Shown here piece by piece: positions 50,427 to 63,555 of a stretch of 64,000 nt of DNA. A program made the position numbers and the translations under genes. How positions within the stretch are numbered: position 1 is the first letter of the stretch; each line of letters opens with the position of its first letter. Source of the DNA: Nymphaea colorata (Eukaryota; Streptophyta; Magnoliopsida; Nymphaeales; Nymphaeaceae); assembly GCF_008831285.2 (NCBI RefSeq), contig NC_045145.1, positions 16,738,802 through 16,802,801 of the forward strand, in the 5' to 3' direction. Under the pieces are notes generated by a model that was given only the letters and a program-made list of their open reading frames with translations, was not told the origin of the DNA and did not search any database.

Positions 50427-53400
50427 ACTAACCTGGAAAAATCATTAATAGACTTTGCAGAAGAAGCCAGACTTTGTTGAATTTCCTTCCTAACTTATGG
50501 TTGAGCTGGGAACTAAATCTGCATATTTCCTAACTATTAAGAGGAAAATCTCAACTGACAAATTTCCCCAAATATTTGTTAGTGAAATTTTCAAACTGCA
50601 TGGAGCCCCAAATATCAATATTTTGTCGGTGATGGTTTTTACCGACACTTTCTTCACCAACGATCGATACACATGTTGGCAAAACCTTTACCCACGCATG
50701 TTAATGTTCTTTGACAGTCAGTGATTCCTCAGTTTTTTGTATTTAGATCATCAGTCTACTTCAAAGTTTTTGTCTAGTCTCGATTTGGCCATAGGAAACA
50801 AGTTTTAAACTTTAGCACCACATTTCATCTACAGAACTGAAAGAACAATTCTTGACGTTACAGGGTACGTTACGTGCATGTATATTGGAATTTCAAGGTT
50901 CTTGGGATGTATATTTTACCATGATAGAATTTAAGTATAATAATAGTTACCAAGCAAGCACTGTGACATGTATATATGTGCTCGCCGGTCATATAGCTTA
51001 GAGCTCCAGCCTGTAGATCCCGCCAAGTAATGTGGAATTAAAAATTCAATAGAGAGTCATGCATAAATATGTAAAATTATAGTTAAGCTAATAATGCCCA
51101 TGCATCTTGCAAATACATAATAGTATTAGACTTTTACTATTGTACACACTCGAACGAAAAAAATAGCTGCTATGCTAGAGAATCATTTGGATCATCGATT
51201 CTAAGGTGGTCAAACAATAGAGGTATAGTTTTAAATATAAAAATCAAAATATTTTTTAAAAAATCCTAAATATCATTCATTTGTAGGGAAAGATTTATGA
51301 AAGATATATGAACAACTGGCATCAAAGCCTCGCTTGCATATCTGGCATGGTAGTACAAGGTGAATTGAGTCTGTGTAGAGATAATTGGCAGTTAGCTGCA
51401 ATTCTTGGTAGTATGGCGGAAGATCAAATAGGTTCATCGGCTCAAGGTGGACCTGAGACTCGCCTGCAAAGGAAGCAGGAAGCTGGTGCTGCTATGCCAA
51501 GCACATGAGGGAAAGCTCAACTAATTGCGGTCGGCGTTTGGTACATTTCGGTTCCAACATAAATGCAGATTTAATTCCATATCAGACCACTTTAAGTTAG
51601 ATTCGGTCAAGCCTGGCCCCTTTGAGTCGGTGTAACACGTCTGTATCCCGATCTGCCCTAGCTGTTTGATAACGACATAGTCACATACCCCAGTTTTTCT
51701 TTTGCCTCGTTTTTTTTTTCTTATTTTTGTTGAGCTTACAAGTGGGGGCCAATTAAAAAGAAATGCATTGACTTGACTTTGTTGTAAAATGAAAGAACCA
51801 CTTGTCCAGGCGAAATGGAATCAAGATTCTGTAAATAGATCGATTGGAATGCGATTGGTAGCGAACTGGTTTGATTCAATGGCTGCTTCCAGAGAGTACC
51901 AGCTTTTAACTTTTTTTTTTTTTAGATATTTTAGGTTTTTTTCATTTTTAGAATAAATTTTGAAACTTTTTAGTTTATTCCTTTTGAAATTATTCTTTTA
52001 GTTATTTTTTATTTGCAACAGATTCAGCTTAGTTAGTGGGATCTGAGGAAGATTTGAAATCCATGGTTGTGAGATCTGACGTTTTGCTGAAACAATGGAT
52101 TTGACATTGAGATCCAATCTTTGTTCTGAGAGATCCAGGGCTATCAAACCTGCCCAAATTGCCTACAAGGCGCTTTACTTTTTAGTACTACTTTTTGAGA
52201 ATATGCAAAAAAAAAAAAAAAAAAAAAAATTGTAGCTACATTAAATCAAATAAAAATAATATATTTTTGAGTTAAATAGATGAAATACTTTCTTTTAGAA
52301 GGTTCTGGTATATAATCTAAAAATTTGCCGCAGCCCTGAACCCTAGTGGCAGGAGAAGGGAAGAAGGGTTTCGACCTCTTTAAAGCCGCCTATATTAAAA
52401 AAACGAGAAATAGGTCTATTTCTTCAATAATTTGCCAAAGGATACTTTAATAATTTTAAAATTACAATTTGCTTGCAGTAAGACTTTTTTAATTTGTATT
52501 TTTTATGGCTGGTTAATCCTCAACGTCACTGGTTCCTCGTGCATTTGATGAAGTCATTGAGTGTCTAATTTAAAATTATAGAGAACAGTAAAAAGCGAAA
52601 AAGAAAAATCCTCGTGCATGCTTTCGATGGATGAGGACGTGAGCTTCAATTCAAGCATGGTTGCATACGTTGGCCAACATGTCACACCCATACACGTGAA
52701 TCTTGTCCCACCTGACCCACTTGAGTTCGGTCCGTATCTAACATCTTTTTAACACTAAACTCCGTTAGAAATCAAAGACCTGATCTCGCTTGACTTCATT
52801 CTTTTTCCCGACTAAATTTTCGAATGAAACTTGAGACTTGATTTAACTTGAGTAAATTGACCTTGTTAACTCTTTAGAAAAATAATTTAGTGGTATACTG
52901 TATGAATTAACAATGTTAATATATCTATATTGGATCTACATATCCATATTTGCACAATTTTGAAAAAGATTCTCAACTAACATGCAGAAGATCGATCCCC
53001 ACGAGATTCGAATATCGACAACTTGATTGATAAATATATGGCATTCTTCGCAGTCTCTGTCTTTATGTTAACTTTCATAAAACGTCTCAGAGAGACCAAG
53101 GTTGCCATGAAAACAAGGGAAAACAAGTAAAAGATTGACGATAAAAAAAAAAAGTTGGGAAACCAGTTCCGATAGAGAGAGAGAGAGAGCAATAGTTACT
53201 TCCTAAAGACTTGAACATAACGAGAACTGAGTTGCAAAATAAGGAAGAGCGGAAAATTTGTGTGGCGGATTCCGAGCAGCCATACAAGTATAATGTCACA
53301 AATAAATGGCTCAAACTCAAAGGCGAAAGAAGTAACATGTGAAATTGAGAAAGAAAATATAAAATTAACGTAGATCAAGTTATTGTATATTGTATTACTT

Positions 53401-53675
53401 ATTTTAGTAAATTAACTTTTTTTTTAATAGGCAGACACCAACCAGAAAAATATTCTGCAATATTAAAAGTAAATTATATAAAAAGACGAAAAAAATGGGT
53501 AGTTGGGTTTCCATCTTTTGGTATTAAAACAAACAAGGAGAACTTTTGGAAAGTTCTTTGAGTGTGCACAATTTGATTTGCTTAACTGCTTAAAGAAAGA
53601 TGAAACCTCCACTCAACCCCTCATTTCTCAAATTAGTTGGTGCTTCGAGATGCTGCCCCCACTATGTTTTAACTT
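49961..53675. other. AT-rich intergenic DNA, no gene seen
   Basis: No gene is recognised; short open frames such as 50490-50724 and 51308-51508 have no known domain. A long (AT)n tract is listed separately and a poly-A tract lies near 52208-52229. Confidence 0.5.
50379..50424. repeat. (AT)n microsatellite
   Basis: About 23 uninterrupted AT units. Confidence 0.95.
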
Positions 53676-53757
53676 GTGACATTTTATTAGTAGTAACACA
53701 AAAAATCAAACCGTCGGTGACATTTTATTAGTAGTAACACAAAAAATCAAACCCTCA
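53676..53757. repeat. tandem duplication, 41-bp unit
   Basis: Copies at 53676-53716 and 53717-53757 share GTGACATTTTATTAGTAGTA and the following ACACAAAAAATCAAACC. One substitution was noticed near the end of the second copy. Confidence 0.9.
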
Positions 53758-55400
53758 AACAATTAAAGTGAAGACTAGTCACCTATCAACTTTGTTCACT
53801 CAATTGAACCAACCCCGTATTTCAATACAAAAAAAGATGCAAGTCCTTACTTTTGATAAACTAGCACGAAGCTTCTTGAAAAACGTAGGCTTAAAAGGGT
53901 ACCAATTGCGAATACGATATAGGGGCGTGGTCATCAGGGAAGGCGGCTCCCTTTGAATTTTAAAAATGGTCCTCTGAAATTCAGAAAAAGACAATAATGG
54001 CCTTCCTGAATTTTTTTTTTCCCTTAGAGGGTGTTGACTTGGTTGGGCCAACTCAGGTTTTGAATGACCCGTCTCGAACCCGAGTCGGTCAAGCTTGACT
54101 GAGCTAGGGTCCGCTAAACTCGTCTTTCCAAGCATTAAAAGAAAAATGTTTTAAAAACAAATAAAAGGGCCACATTGATATTTGACCAAGACACATCCTT
54201 TGCATATTTATTGAGTTTGAGTTCAAGAAAGACTTCATACAAGCACAAAACTTTTTGTTTTAATGTTTATTTAAAAAGAACTATCTTGGGCGTAGAACCG
54301 ACATAATATACCATCTTGACCTTAGTATTTCACTTGCACCAAGTGTTCTATCGGCATAACTTGAGCCCTAAGAAGGCATCCCTTAAGAAGAACATTATGT
54401 TTCAGGAGTGCCTAATCATAGGATACATGATTTAAGAACACGTTCTTAATTCAAATGACATGATGTAATTAATTATAAATTTGTTTTAAGATTTAACAAT
54501 TAAATATTAGATATTATAATACTATGTTTTCTGGGCATTAACCGGACATATTTTTTTTTATAAGAGTAGAGAAACTAAAAACGTAACTTCTCTTTTAAGA
54601 TTTGAAGTAATTTTATAATCTAATTATTAAACATCATGCTTCCCCAAACATAAATTTCAAATTCATAAAGGGCTCTCTCTTTTCTTAGAGGCAAAACTAA
54701 GTAAGATATGAGATGTGAGGATATGGGATTCAATTAACCACATTCAAAACTTTATTCATGAATGAATGAATAAATGCGAAGATATATAATATACATTTAA
54801 AATAAAAATTGTAGAATATTTAAAAGTAATTGAAAGCTTACATGTGATGATGCACTTGAATCGGCCAATTCGGGCCGATTTTAAAAGCAGTGCAAAAAAC
54901 TGTCGGCATGACGAGTTCAAAGCATTTATTTTGCAAATGCTTGTCAATGGACTCCACACAAGAAAACAAATGATCGCATGCGTCTTATTAATCCGTTTTG
55001 GAAAGTTCAGCCTTTTCATTTAATGCTCAACCTTACAATTGCACATAAAAAATTGTCATTATCTTCAATGGGATTTGACTCCTCCCTTTTTCAGGTTTTT
55101 TTTTTTTATTTTATTTTTTTCTTCAAAATGGTACATGATAGAGAGACAAATTCCTCGATTGAATTTATTTTTTAAAAATAAAATAACTCAAGTACCTTAC
55201 CTCTCCAGAAGAAAAATGAGTTTGATTTGATGAAGTATGCGTACTAGTGTTTTGCATATATAAGGTTACTAAAATAAGAATTTAAAAGCGTAGACTGCAG
55301 GGATTAATTTGGCATTTAAGAAAGATTAAGGATGAAAGTGGCAATTATGGGCAAGTTAGCATTGAGCCTGAAAAACCCTTAAAAGTCTTAACCGTATAGG
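53758..55400. other. AT-rich intergenic DNA, no gene seen
   Basis: No gene recognised. A CATATATAAGG sequence at about 55255 is a possible TATA box for the Sec14-like gene, but it lies about 400 bp before the ATG. Confidence 0.5.
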
Positions 55401-55658
55401 ACGCAAATTAAAATTGTCTTCCCAGTGGGGAGAGAGAGAGGGAGGGAGAGCGAGAGCGAGCGAGCCTTCCAAGAAAGAGGACGTAAAGCGACAGGGACGA
55501 CGTTTTTTTATGTCCCGAGCGTCTTTCCGTCGTCCTCTTTCCCTCTCTTTCTCTCTCTATCTCTCTCTGCGCGCGCGGGCATTCCCGCTATTGCATAGAG
55601 AGAGAGTGCGTCTCAGAGAAGGAAGAAAGGACGGAAATTAGTTCCCTTGTCCGACAAG
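55401..55658 (+). promoter_or_regulatory. GA/CT-rich leader of the Sec14-like gene
   Basis: GA repeats (about 55429-55460) and CT repeats (about 55540-55568) flank a CGTC-rich stretch just before ATG 55659. Such tracts are common in plant 5' UTRs and can bind GAGA-type (BPC) factors. The role is inferred. Confidence 0.4.
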
Positions 55659-57732
55659 ATGGTGAATATCACCCCAGAGTCGGTTCGGCAGTTCGAGGCT
55701 CTCATGGATCAAGGCAATCTTTTTCGCTCTTTTTTTTTTTCTTTTTTAGTTCTTATTTTAGTCTCTTCTTCTTCGTGTTCATTTCAACTGAGAGCTACGT
55801 CGCCAGATTTTGCTGTTTTTTCTCCTTTTTTTTTTTTACTTGCGTCTGGAATTATGAATGCTGACCTTCTGGTTCTTCTGGATCCGTGCAGTGGAGGAGC
55901 CTCTGAAGAAGACGTTTGCGGTTAGTGTTAGCTCTTAATTTGTTGGGGTTTTTGTGTCAGATTGCTTTAAATCCTGTAGTTTTTGTGTGAATTATGGTGT
56001 TTGTCTTTGAGATTTGGAGGAATTTTGCGTTATCTCTTGCTGGTTACTGTGTATAATCTGTCGACTGATGTTGCGATTTCTTCTCCTCGGTTCCTTTTCC
56101 CGCGATTACTCGAGAATATAGCACGTTCCATCTTCAGGTTCATATTCCACCTTCTTTTGCAGCTTATGGTCTTCAGAATATGGATTTAAGCCTTTGTTTG
56201 TCCTTTTCATTTTGTAACTTCTCGATGTAATGTTGAAATGGTCTTTGATCGCTTCAGCGTCAAGACAATTATTGATTTCATACCTCTTCTTTTTTGCATT
56301 TGTTCATTTCAAGATTTTTTTTTTTTAAATTCCTAGATTTGAACTTCTTCTAGCCTATCTTTTTCTTCTCGTTTGTGAGGATGTCCCGTGGTCATTGCAA
56401 AGGGTATTTGATGAGTTTCTAATTCATAGTTTTTTAGTCTAGGCTGTAAGTTAGTTAAGCTGGAAAAAAGAACCCGACGTTGACGAGTCTTGATTTGGCA
56501 TAAACGTTGAGCTACATCCTACATCAGCTTAGATTACCGTCCTATTTCTGAATTGAAATTTTTTTATGCTATTATTAAGATGAATTTCTTGATTCAAGTC
56601 ACGGTTTCTTTCAGATGATGCGTTCATGCCGGTCACATGTTGTGGTCTTCATTATGTACTAATTAGCGACACTTTGCAGTTTGCATATGTATGCTCCTGT
56701 TTTGCTGTTTTTCCCTCCAAAGAGAATTTTCCTGGGTTCCCTACTTTTCAAGTTGTCTGTTTAGGTTCTAAAGTTTGAGGTTTCTAGCTTTATACTTTAT
56801 CGTGATTGTTCTTCTACCGTAAAGTTTGAAGTTTGAACGGTGGTCTTATATTCTTATTCTCCCAAAATGGCGAGTCCTGTATAAATTCTATATAGATCTG
56901 ATCACCTGAGCTTTGTGTAGTTGTGTGGTGGACCATTTATGACCATCTGGATGTTCCTACTTCCTATTTTACTTCTCTCTAGCAGGTTTTTGGTTTTCCA
57001 CCTATAATGTTTCTTGCATAACCTTTTTAATGGTTTTGGATCTTCTACGACAAACATCAAACAACTGTAGTTTTGAAGGTGGATTTAGACTATATAAACT
57101 ATAAAGGTGTTATTCTGGTGGCTGCTTTTTCCTTTTTGCTTTTGACATTGTTTTTCTGATGTTTCTGTGTGCTCTGTTGTCACCATAAGTTTTGTGCTAC
57201 ACTACCATAGGCTTTTTCTTTAAATTTTGTATTGTTATTTGCAAAGTTAAAAGCAGTAGATCGCTGGAGCAGCTGTTTTACAAGTTTTCTGGATGGTATA
57301 TTTGTAGCTTCCTGTGTTAACCTAGGCAACTAGTCAACCAGTCACCCTAGTCAGTAGCCAGCCAGCTACTTCATGGCCACATAGTCAATGTGGCCATGGA
57401 CCATGGACTATTCGACCGAATAGGTTGACTAGTCACTGCTAGTTGGTTAGTAACTAAGTAGGTTCTTGTGCTAAGTCACATGGGTACTTCGGTAATGTCC
57501 ACGTACCCGTGTCGCCATACCCATACCCAAAGTATGTACTTGGACACACTTGGATACCTTTTAGATCAAAACTGATCCAAACTAGTTAATTTTGCTTGAT
57601 TTAATTTTTTTCAACTCAGTTTCCTTTCTGTTTTTAGAATTCTGTTTTTAGAGTTATTGTTCATTAACGTGTAATGTTTTTATTTATATTACTTGTTTAC
57701 TTAAATGGCCCTTTAATTTTGATTTTTTTTGT

Positions 57733-57784
<52 letters not shown>

Positions 57785-60700
57785 CCTGATCCTGTCGTGC
57801 CCCCATACCTGCATTTTCTAAAGTTGCTGTACCCGTACCCATGTTACTTAGTTCTTGAGTTATTTCATTTTATTTTAGTCGACTGGCTTGGACCTGCTAG
57901 TCCCATCTAATCCTCTTGGGCCCTTAACAAACTTTTTGAATTCTTATTTTGACGACTTAGGTGAGTTCATGGTACTGACTTGTCGAATTTCATTTAGAAT
58001 GTTCATCAGGGAAATCTTTCAGGGACACTAACGCGGTTTTTGAAGGCTAGAGATGGAAATGTCTTGAAAGCACACAGAATGGTCAGTTTGCATTTTCATG
58101 CTTCTTAAATAGGAGCATGATGGTGATTTGTCTTCTCTATCGAAAATGGATTCATCACTTGTTATTTTCTGAAGAGATATGGTAGCTTCTTTAATGTTGC
58201 TAGACCTTTGGAGGCTTTGCGGCTGTTAACTTCTATGTTTCGTTGCAGTTGTTGGATTGTTTAAACTGGAGAATACAAAATAACATTGATGAAATACTGA
58301 CAGTAAGTTTTACGAAGCATTAATTCTTACAGGGCACTCCTTTGCACAATCAGCTCAACATTGGTCTAATTTTCTTGCAATTTGCTCATGCTTACCTCTT
58401 CCCCCCACCAATTCCCTTTTCTCCTTTTTGTGGTTCTTTATTTTCTGATATCGCTATCTTTCTTTGAAACAGAAGCCTATTACTCCACGTGATCGATATA
58501 GTGCAGTTCGGGATTCACAGCTCATAGGGATGTCAGGATACTCAAAGCAGGTCATTGGTTTATCTGTGTCTGTGTTCAGAATTTTATTTGTTTGGTTCCC
58601 TTGGGCCTCGTTTGAGCTGATGCCTAGTGACATTCTCCTAAAATTCTCTCATATGATGCTTAGCTTTGCCATCAAGATAGAATTCAACTAGAATCTTATA
58701 GAATTCTGCGTGTTGATTTATATTTATATGAGGAACTATGGACAAACTTGATAGAATCACAATTTTGTTTACAGGGACTTCCAGTCTTTGGAATTGGTGT
58801 GGGGCTGAGTACCTTTGACAAAGCATCTGTAAGGATCCATCTATCCCATGAGTGACACAAATATCAGGTTCTGGATGTTTCAGTGACTAGAAATATTTAT
58901 TGAACTTTGATGAATACTTCATGTTATCAAAATCTGGAAGTTTATTTAAGGCAAGATAGGTCTTTCAGAGAAAAATGTTATATATAACATGTAGGTATTC
59001 AGTGAAGACGTATTTTGCTCATAAATACTGGTGATGTGTCTTTCTAGATCCTTTTGCAAGCAGTGGTTATCTGTTTCTTGATTTCAGCTATTTTATGTGA
59101 TTAGTGCATCCCACAAACTTCCTGGAATAACAATGTTATATTCTATATTTTAGGTGAATTACTATGTGCAGTCCCACATCCAACTAAATGAATACAGGGA
59201 TCGTGTGGTTTTCGTAAGTTTGTTCGGTTGTTCATTTGAATTTATGACAGTTTGTATTCATGTTCCTTGTTAAAATGTTTTCTTCTGGTTGCAGCCTACT
59301 GCCACAAAGAAGCATGGCAGGCATATTGGTAACTGCCTGAAGATTTTGGATATGACAGGACTACGATTCTCTGCACTAAACCATCTAAAGGTCTCTATTA
59401 ATGCCCAGTTAAACTTGCTGCAAGCTTTAATTCTTTCTCGTCCTTGGCAGACACGAGCTGCTTTGTGTAATGTTAGCTGTTCTAGTACTAAAATTGATTA
59501 GGCCGAGAAGTAGCATTATACTCTTGTGCACGCAACACATGCAAATCACTCTGTGGGGGCCTTGAGGAGCCATTCCAAATATTTCCTGCTTGTTGCCCAT
59601 CTCGAGTTACTAAAAAGTACAATGTCATAAGCATTGGTCATCAAAGTTCAAACATATGCAAAATATTCTATTTTAATATTAATAATGCACATTATTTGTA
59701 TATTTCAAGATGGGTCATATAGGGGACAACTATCAGAGAGCTCCTCTCTCCTTTTGAGTACATGTCTTGAAATATGGTAACTTGTTCTGATAATGCCATT
59801 TAACATTTTCCCATCTAAATGCAGCTGTTAACAATCATAGCTACGATCGACGACCTGAACTACCCAGAGAAGACAGAAACATACTATATTGTTAATGCCC
59901 CATATATATTTTCAGCATGTTGGAAGGTGTGTGTTCCGTCTTAATTCATTTTCTAAACTTTCTTAACAGGACAAGACATGATACCTGATTATTGCATTGG
60001 CTAATCTTTCCTTGTTCTTGTCCTTTTTACTAGGTAGTGAAGCCACTTTTGCAGGAAAGAACTAGGAGGAAAGTACAGGTGTTGCAAGGTTGTGGTACAG
60101 ATGAACTGTTGGAAGTAAGATTGCCTTTCTCTGACATTCTTAATGTGATGAATGGATATTGATTATTGCATTGGCACATATATTGGTATGTAGGGGGTAA
60201 CTTCTCATAGATTTTTACAGGACATTGATTATTCTAATGCTTATTTGTTAAGAGTTTTCTTAAGATTATCTTCTTCCTCAAATGAAAAACATTAGGGTTT
60301 TCCTAATCTAGTTTTGCTAACTTCAGACAGATATTATTTGGTTGCTTTGCTTTCTGTAACTCTACAATATCTACAGAACACAAGCAGTTGAGCGGCCAAA
60401 GTAGGATATGTGTGTGAATCTGTTATTTTGTTTGTAATTTTTTGATATATATATATGTGTGTGTGTGTGTGTTTGTACGACCGTACCCCCGCACCCAAGT
60501 TTTTTTTAAAATGGTTCGTACCCGTACCGGTACCCATGTGACGTAGGATATATCAGACTGTCCCATTCAATTGATAATTTGATATTTTGAAGCTTAAAGA
60601 AGAAATGCAAGTTGCCCATCAATAGTGATAGTCATCAATGATTCTTTGATGCAAAGTAATGCTATTTTAACTTGAATTTCGTTTAACTGTAATCCTTTTG

Positions 60701-61628
60701 TTTTGCTGCTCTCATCATAACTTCAGATGTTGAAAGTTAAAAACGTGTACGAGTATTATACGGCGAGGAATTTCTCGGGTATATAAAATCTCAGCAAATT
60801 TTTTAAAAAAATAAAACATTTAATAAATCCTAAAAATTTATAAAAAAATAAAGTCATAAAAAATATGAAAAAATGCAAAAAAACGCGTATAATACGTGCT
60901 TTTTTCACATTTTTTATTTTCTGGCGTTTTTTTTAAAAAGTGCGTTCTTTTTCACGTTTTATACGACTGACTGTGTTTTGGCATATTATACATGTTTTTT
61001 TTTAATAGGACGTGTCTTTTGTGACAATAGTTGAAACTTGAAAGTTATAAGTCTCGAGAAGTTGTCTAATCTCTCCGTTTGGAGCACAACGTAATGTTTA
61101 TCTGAAAACATTATTATCTACTTTAGTATGTAGGTCCTGGTACCAAATGACTCCAATGAAAGTTTTAGCATCTAGAACCTCCTTAACTAGCTCTGTTGTA
61201 CTGAAATTGCTTTGAAATTATCCGGCAGCCTATTCCTCTAACTGTTCATTTCTCTGCAGTTAATGGACTATGCATCGCTTCCTCATTTCTGTAAAAGAGA
61301 GGGATCTGGTTCGTCCAGGCACTCCAACACTGGCGATGAAAATTGTTTCGCCCTGGACCACACCTTTCACCAAGAGATGTATGACTTTATGAAGCAGCAG
61401 TCGTCTTCTTCCAGACAGCTTGAACCACAGGGCTCTGTCCATGTGAACTTCCCTCAGCCTGACCCTGAAGGATCAAACATTGTGAGAACTATAGAAACAG
61501 AGTTCCAAAAACTTGAGGGTCAAAATTCGCTTCCCTGCCATCTCGATTCTCTTAAGATCAATGGTGATCGAGACTGCAGGAATAGGGATAGGCAGAGGAG
61601 CTCTTGCAAAGTTCTTCTGAAGAATTGA
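55659..61628 (+). CDS. Sec14-like phosphatidylinositol-transfer protein
   Basis: Lipid-exchange protein of the Sec14/CRAL-TRIO family (cytosol and membrane surface). Eleven exons: 55659-55713, 55892-55920, 57998-58081, 58249-58302, 58473-58550, 58775-58828, 59154-59213, 59295-59390, 59825-59926, 60034-60114 and 61260-61628, giving 353 aa. From exon 2 onward every exon boundary is phase 0. The CRAL-TRIO N part (about 1-70) has TLTRFLKARDGNVLKAHRML and DCLNWR. The lipid-binding domain (about 90-250) has GYSKQGLPVFGIGVGLSTFD, YYVQSHIQLNEYRDRVV, KILDMTGL, TIDDLNYPEKTETYYIVNAP and SACWKVVKPLLQERT. HFCKREGSGSSRHS and a less conserved ~100-residue tail with HVNFPQPDPEG follow. This matches plant Sec14-only proteins without GOLD or nodulin domain. 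Intron 1 uses a GC donor. Introns 2 and 10 carry transposons. Confidence 0.94.
55714..55891 (+). other. GC-AG intron 1 of the Sec14-like gene
   Basis: Exon 1 ends ATGGATCAAG and the intron begins GCAATC; the next exon begins TGGAGGAGCC after GTGCAG. Only this joint gives the family-typical reading MDQVEEPLKKTF with the correct phase. No GT donor nearby gives an in-frame equivalent. AAG|GC is a normal context for minor-class GC-AG introns. Confidence 0.75.
57330..57432. repeat. palindromic module in Sec14 intron 2
   Basis: CTAGTCAACC (57330-57339) pairs with GGTTGACTAG (57423-57432). Inside lies a second perfect stem, ATGGCCACAT (57373-57382) with ATGTGGCCAT (57388-57397), and a third short one, CTATTCG/CGAATAG, near 57408-57423. 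It resembles the arms of a small inverted-repeat element, without a clear target duplication. Confidence 0.55.
57471..57851. mobile_element. inverted-repeat MITE in Sec14 intron 2, 381 bp
   Basis: The left end is CTAAGTCACATGGGTAC. The reverse complement of the right end is CTAAGTAACATGGGTACGGG. Flanks TTCTTGTG (57463-57470) and TTCTTGAG (57852-57859) agree at seven of eight positions. The interior includes a (CA)n-(TA)n run at 57740-57784 and repeated GTACCC motifs. The superfamily is uncertain (hAT- or Mutator-like). It sits wholly in an intron. Confidence 0.6.
60410..60542. mobile_element. related degenerate element in Sec14 intron 10
   Basis: The right end (GTACCGGTACCCATGTGAC) matches the right end of the element at 57471-57851. 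GTAGGATAT lies on both sides (60401-60409 and 60543-60551), a perfect 9-bp direct repeat. The left end is poorly conserved, so this is probably a decayed copy of the same family. It includes a TA/TG microsatellite. Confidence 0.5.
60731..61010. repeat. AT-rich inverted-repeat segment in Sec14 intron 10
   Basis: AACGTGTACGAGTATTATAC near 60740 is echoed in inverted form by GCATATTATACATGTTTTTT near 60981 and by CGCGTATAATACGTGC near 60884. The pattern suggests another degraded small element; ends could not be set. Confidence 0.35.
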
Positions 61629-63374
61629 ATTTGGAGATCAGTAGTTCCACCGGAATGCGAACTAGATCTGTATACTATTGGACATAAATAATTGTACTTG
61701 AGGACTCAAGTGGTTAAGATCAATAGAAAGATGAGTAGAATGAAGGATCGGATAACCGTATGTAAACTATAACAAAAGCTGAGCAGGGTCTTGTGCGCTA
61801 ATTCCATGAGGATTTTATGTACCATCCTCTTGTAGTCTTCTTTCGAAAGGAGACCCTAAGAAGGTGATCATTATCAATTTTGATGGCGAAGGGCTAAAGG
61901 CAGGATCCTAGGCTTCTTTTCAGTTGATGCCTTGCAGAGGACCAGGAAGGGCCACCCCATCCAGTACGGTGAATTTAAATTTTTGCATTTCTGGTCCCCC
62001 GTATCTTGTCCCGTCACCGAGCACATTTGGCATTGTTCATCTCCTTATGTCTTGCATCAAGATTCGTTTAACTTGAATTCCTGAATGCCTGGGGAGGTAA
62101 TACTCTTGAATCTCTACTCCTTTGACTGTCAAGTTCAAGTTAGTGACGCTAAAACACCATTTCAAATTGAAGCACAAGATATTTGGTGAATCGAAATTGA
62201 GTACGTTACGTTGGTCTTATTGCCTCCCGCGCCCTTGCTTCCAGAAGATAAAAAGCGCACTCTGGCTGTCAGGTCTCTGAAGTCATGAACTGCATTATTC
62301 CTGCTCGTAAAAGGTCCAACCATGTTATAATTTGTAAATATTAGTTTCCAACTCGGATTTGAAACCTTGGAAAAATGGTGCATACATATGGTACATTGTT
62401 TCATATCGGGCCGTAAAAAAAAAAGACTTGAAATTTAAGATTTGTAAACATCTTTCATTAATACGATGAAGCGTGTCATCTGGTGGCATGTATCAGCCAA
62501 TATGGGCCGATTCAGCCTTATATCAGCCAATTATATTGGCTGACTAGTTGTGATGCTTATAGCACTAAATCCAGCTAAAGAGCCCAACCATCGGCATTCT
62601 TGTTGCGGTTCTGGGAGTAGTCTGCACGGCCTGGACTGTCCTCTTATGCACCATGACCAGAGTCTTGGGCTAAGGCTTTTGACTTAAGTCCGGCCTGGCT
62701 CGTGCAATGAAGCCCATGGACCAACCAACTAGCATGGGCTAAACCAGGCCTAGGTGGATGGTCTACCACATTAACCCTAGCTAGCCCAGTCCAGTTAATG
62801 GTCTATTGGCCGGTCTAAATAAGACGCAGGGCTGGCCCGTTACCCACATCTGAAGGTATCGTCAGCAAGCTTGTCACTACCGTGTCGGGTCAGCCTCGAT
62901 CCGCACTCTTTCGGACCTTATGAAAATGATGTTGGGTCGATACGGATTTAGAGAAAACTGCATTTTAAATTGTTTTCCATTTATTCTAACTCTTGTTTAT
63001 GTTTTGAAAAAAAAAAATGGAAAGATCGATATGTGGCCGGAACGCCACATTCTCTAAAGAGAAGTTGTTAATGATAAATTTTATTGTTGGTACCAATGAT
63101 CATTTGATCAGTCGCCTCCGGACTCTTTAACCGTCGTACTTTCGTTTACGCAACAGAAAGCGTGAAAGTTTACGAGTTAGGAGAGAAAAAGGAGGGTGAA
63201 TAATAACAGTTATTAACCGTTGCATAACTGGTGGAGCCAAAACCTGAGCCGTTGTCAACTCATGGTTTTCACTTGCTATTTGCAAAACCAATTCTTTAAC
63301 TCACTGCACACTTTCCTCCTTACTTATAATCTTCCTCGTCTGTTGCATACCATCGTCACATCTCTCTCTCCCTC
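61629..63374. other. 3' flank of the Sec14-like gene and intergenic DNA
   Basis: ATAAATAA near 61684 could be part of a poly(A) signal. From about 62500 to 62880 the DNA carries GGCC/GGGC-type motifs like those of the element at 48678-49716 but without matching ends. No further gene seen. Confidence 0.5.
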
Positions 63375-63384
63375 TCTATAAAAT
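63375..63384 (+). promoter_or_regulatory. TATA box before the 63556 ORF
   Basis: CTATAAAATA follows a CT-repeat tract, a common plant core-promoter layout. It is about 170 bp upstream of the ATG, leaving a leader that contains two copies of GAATCAGACCTCTC (near 63490 and 63530). Confidence 0.5.
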
Positions 63385-63555
63385 ATGCATTTGGCTTTGT
63401 GTCGTTAAACTAAATTTAGCTCAATTCTATCTACCTTATTTCCCAGTGCTCCATTATATAGTTCTTGTTGCTGATTCGTTAGACGCAAGAATCAGACCTC
63501 TCCCTCTCTGCTCATTTGTTACGTACACGAATCAGACCTCTCTTTCTCTCTCGCC

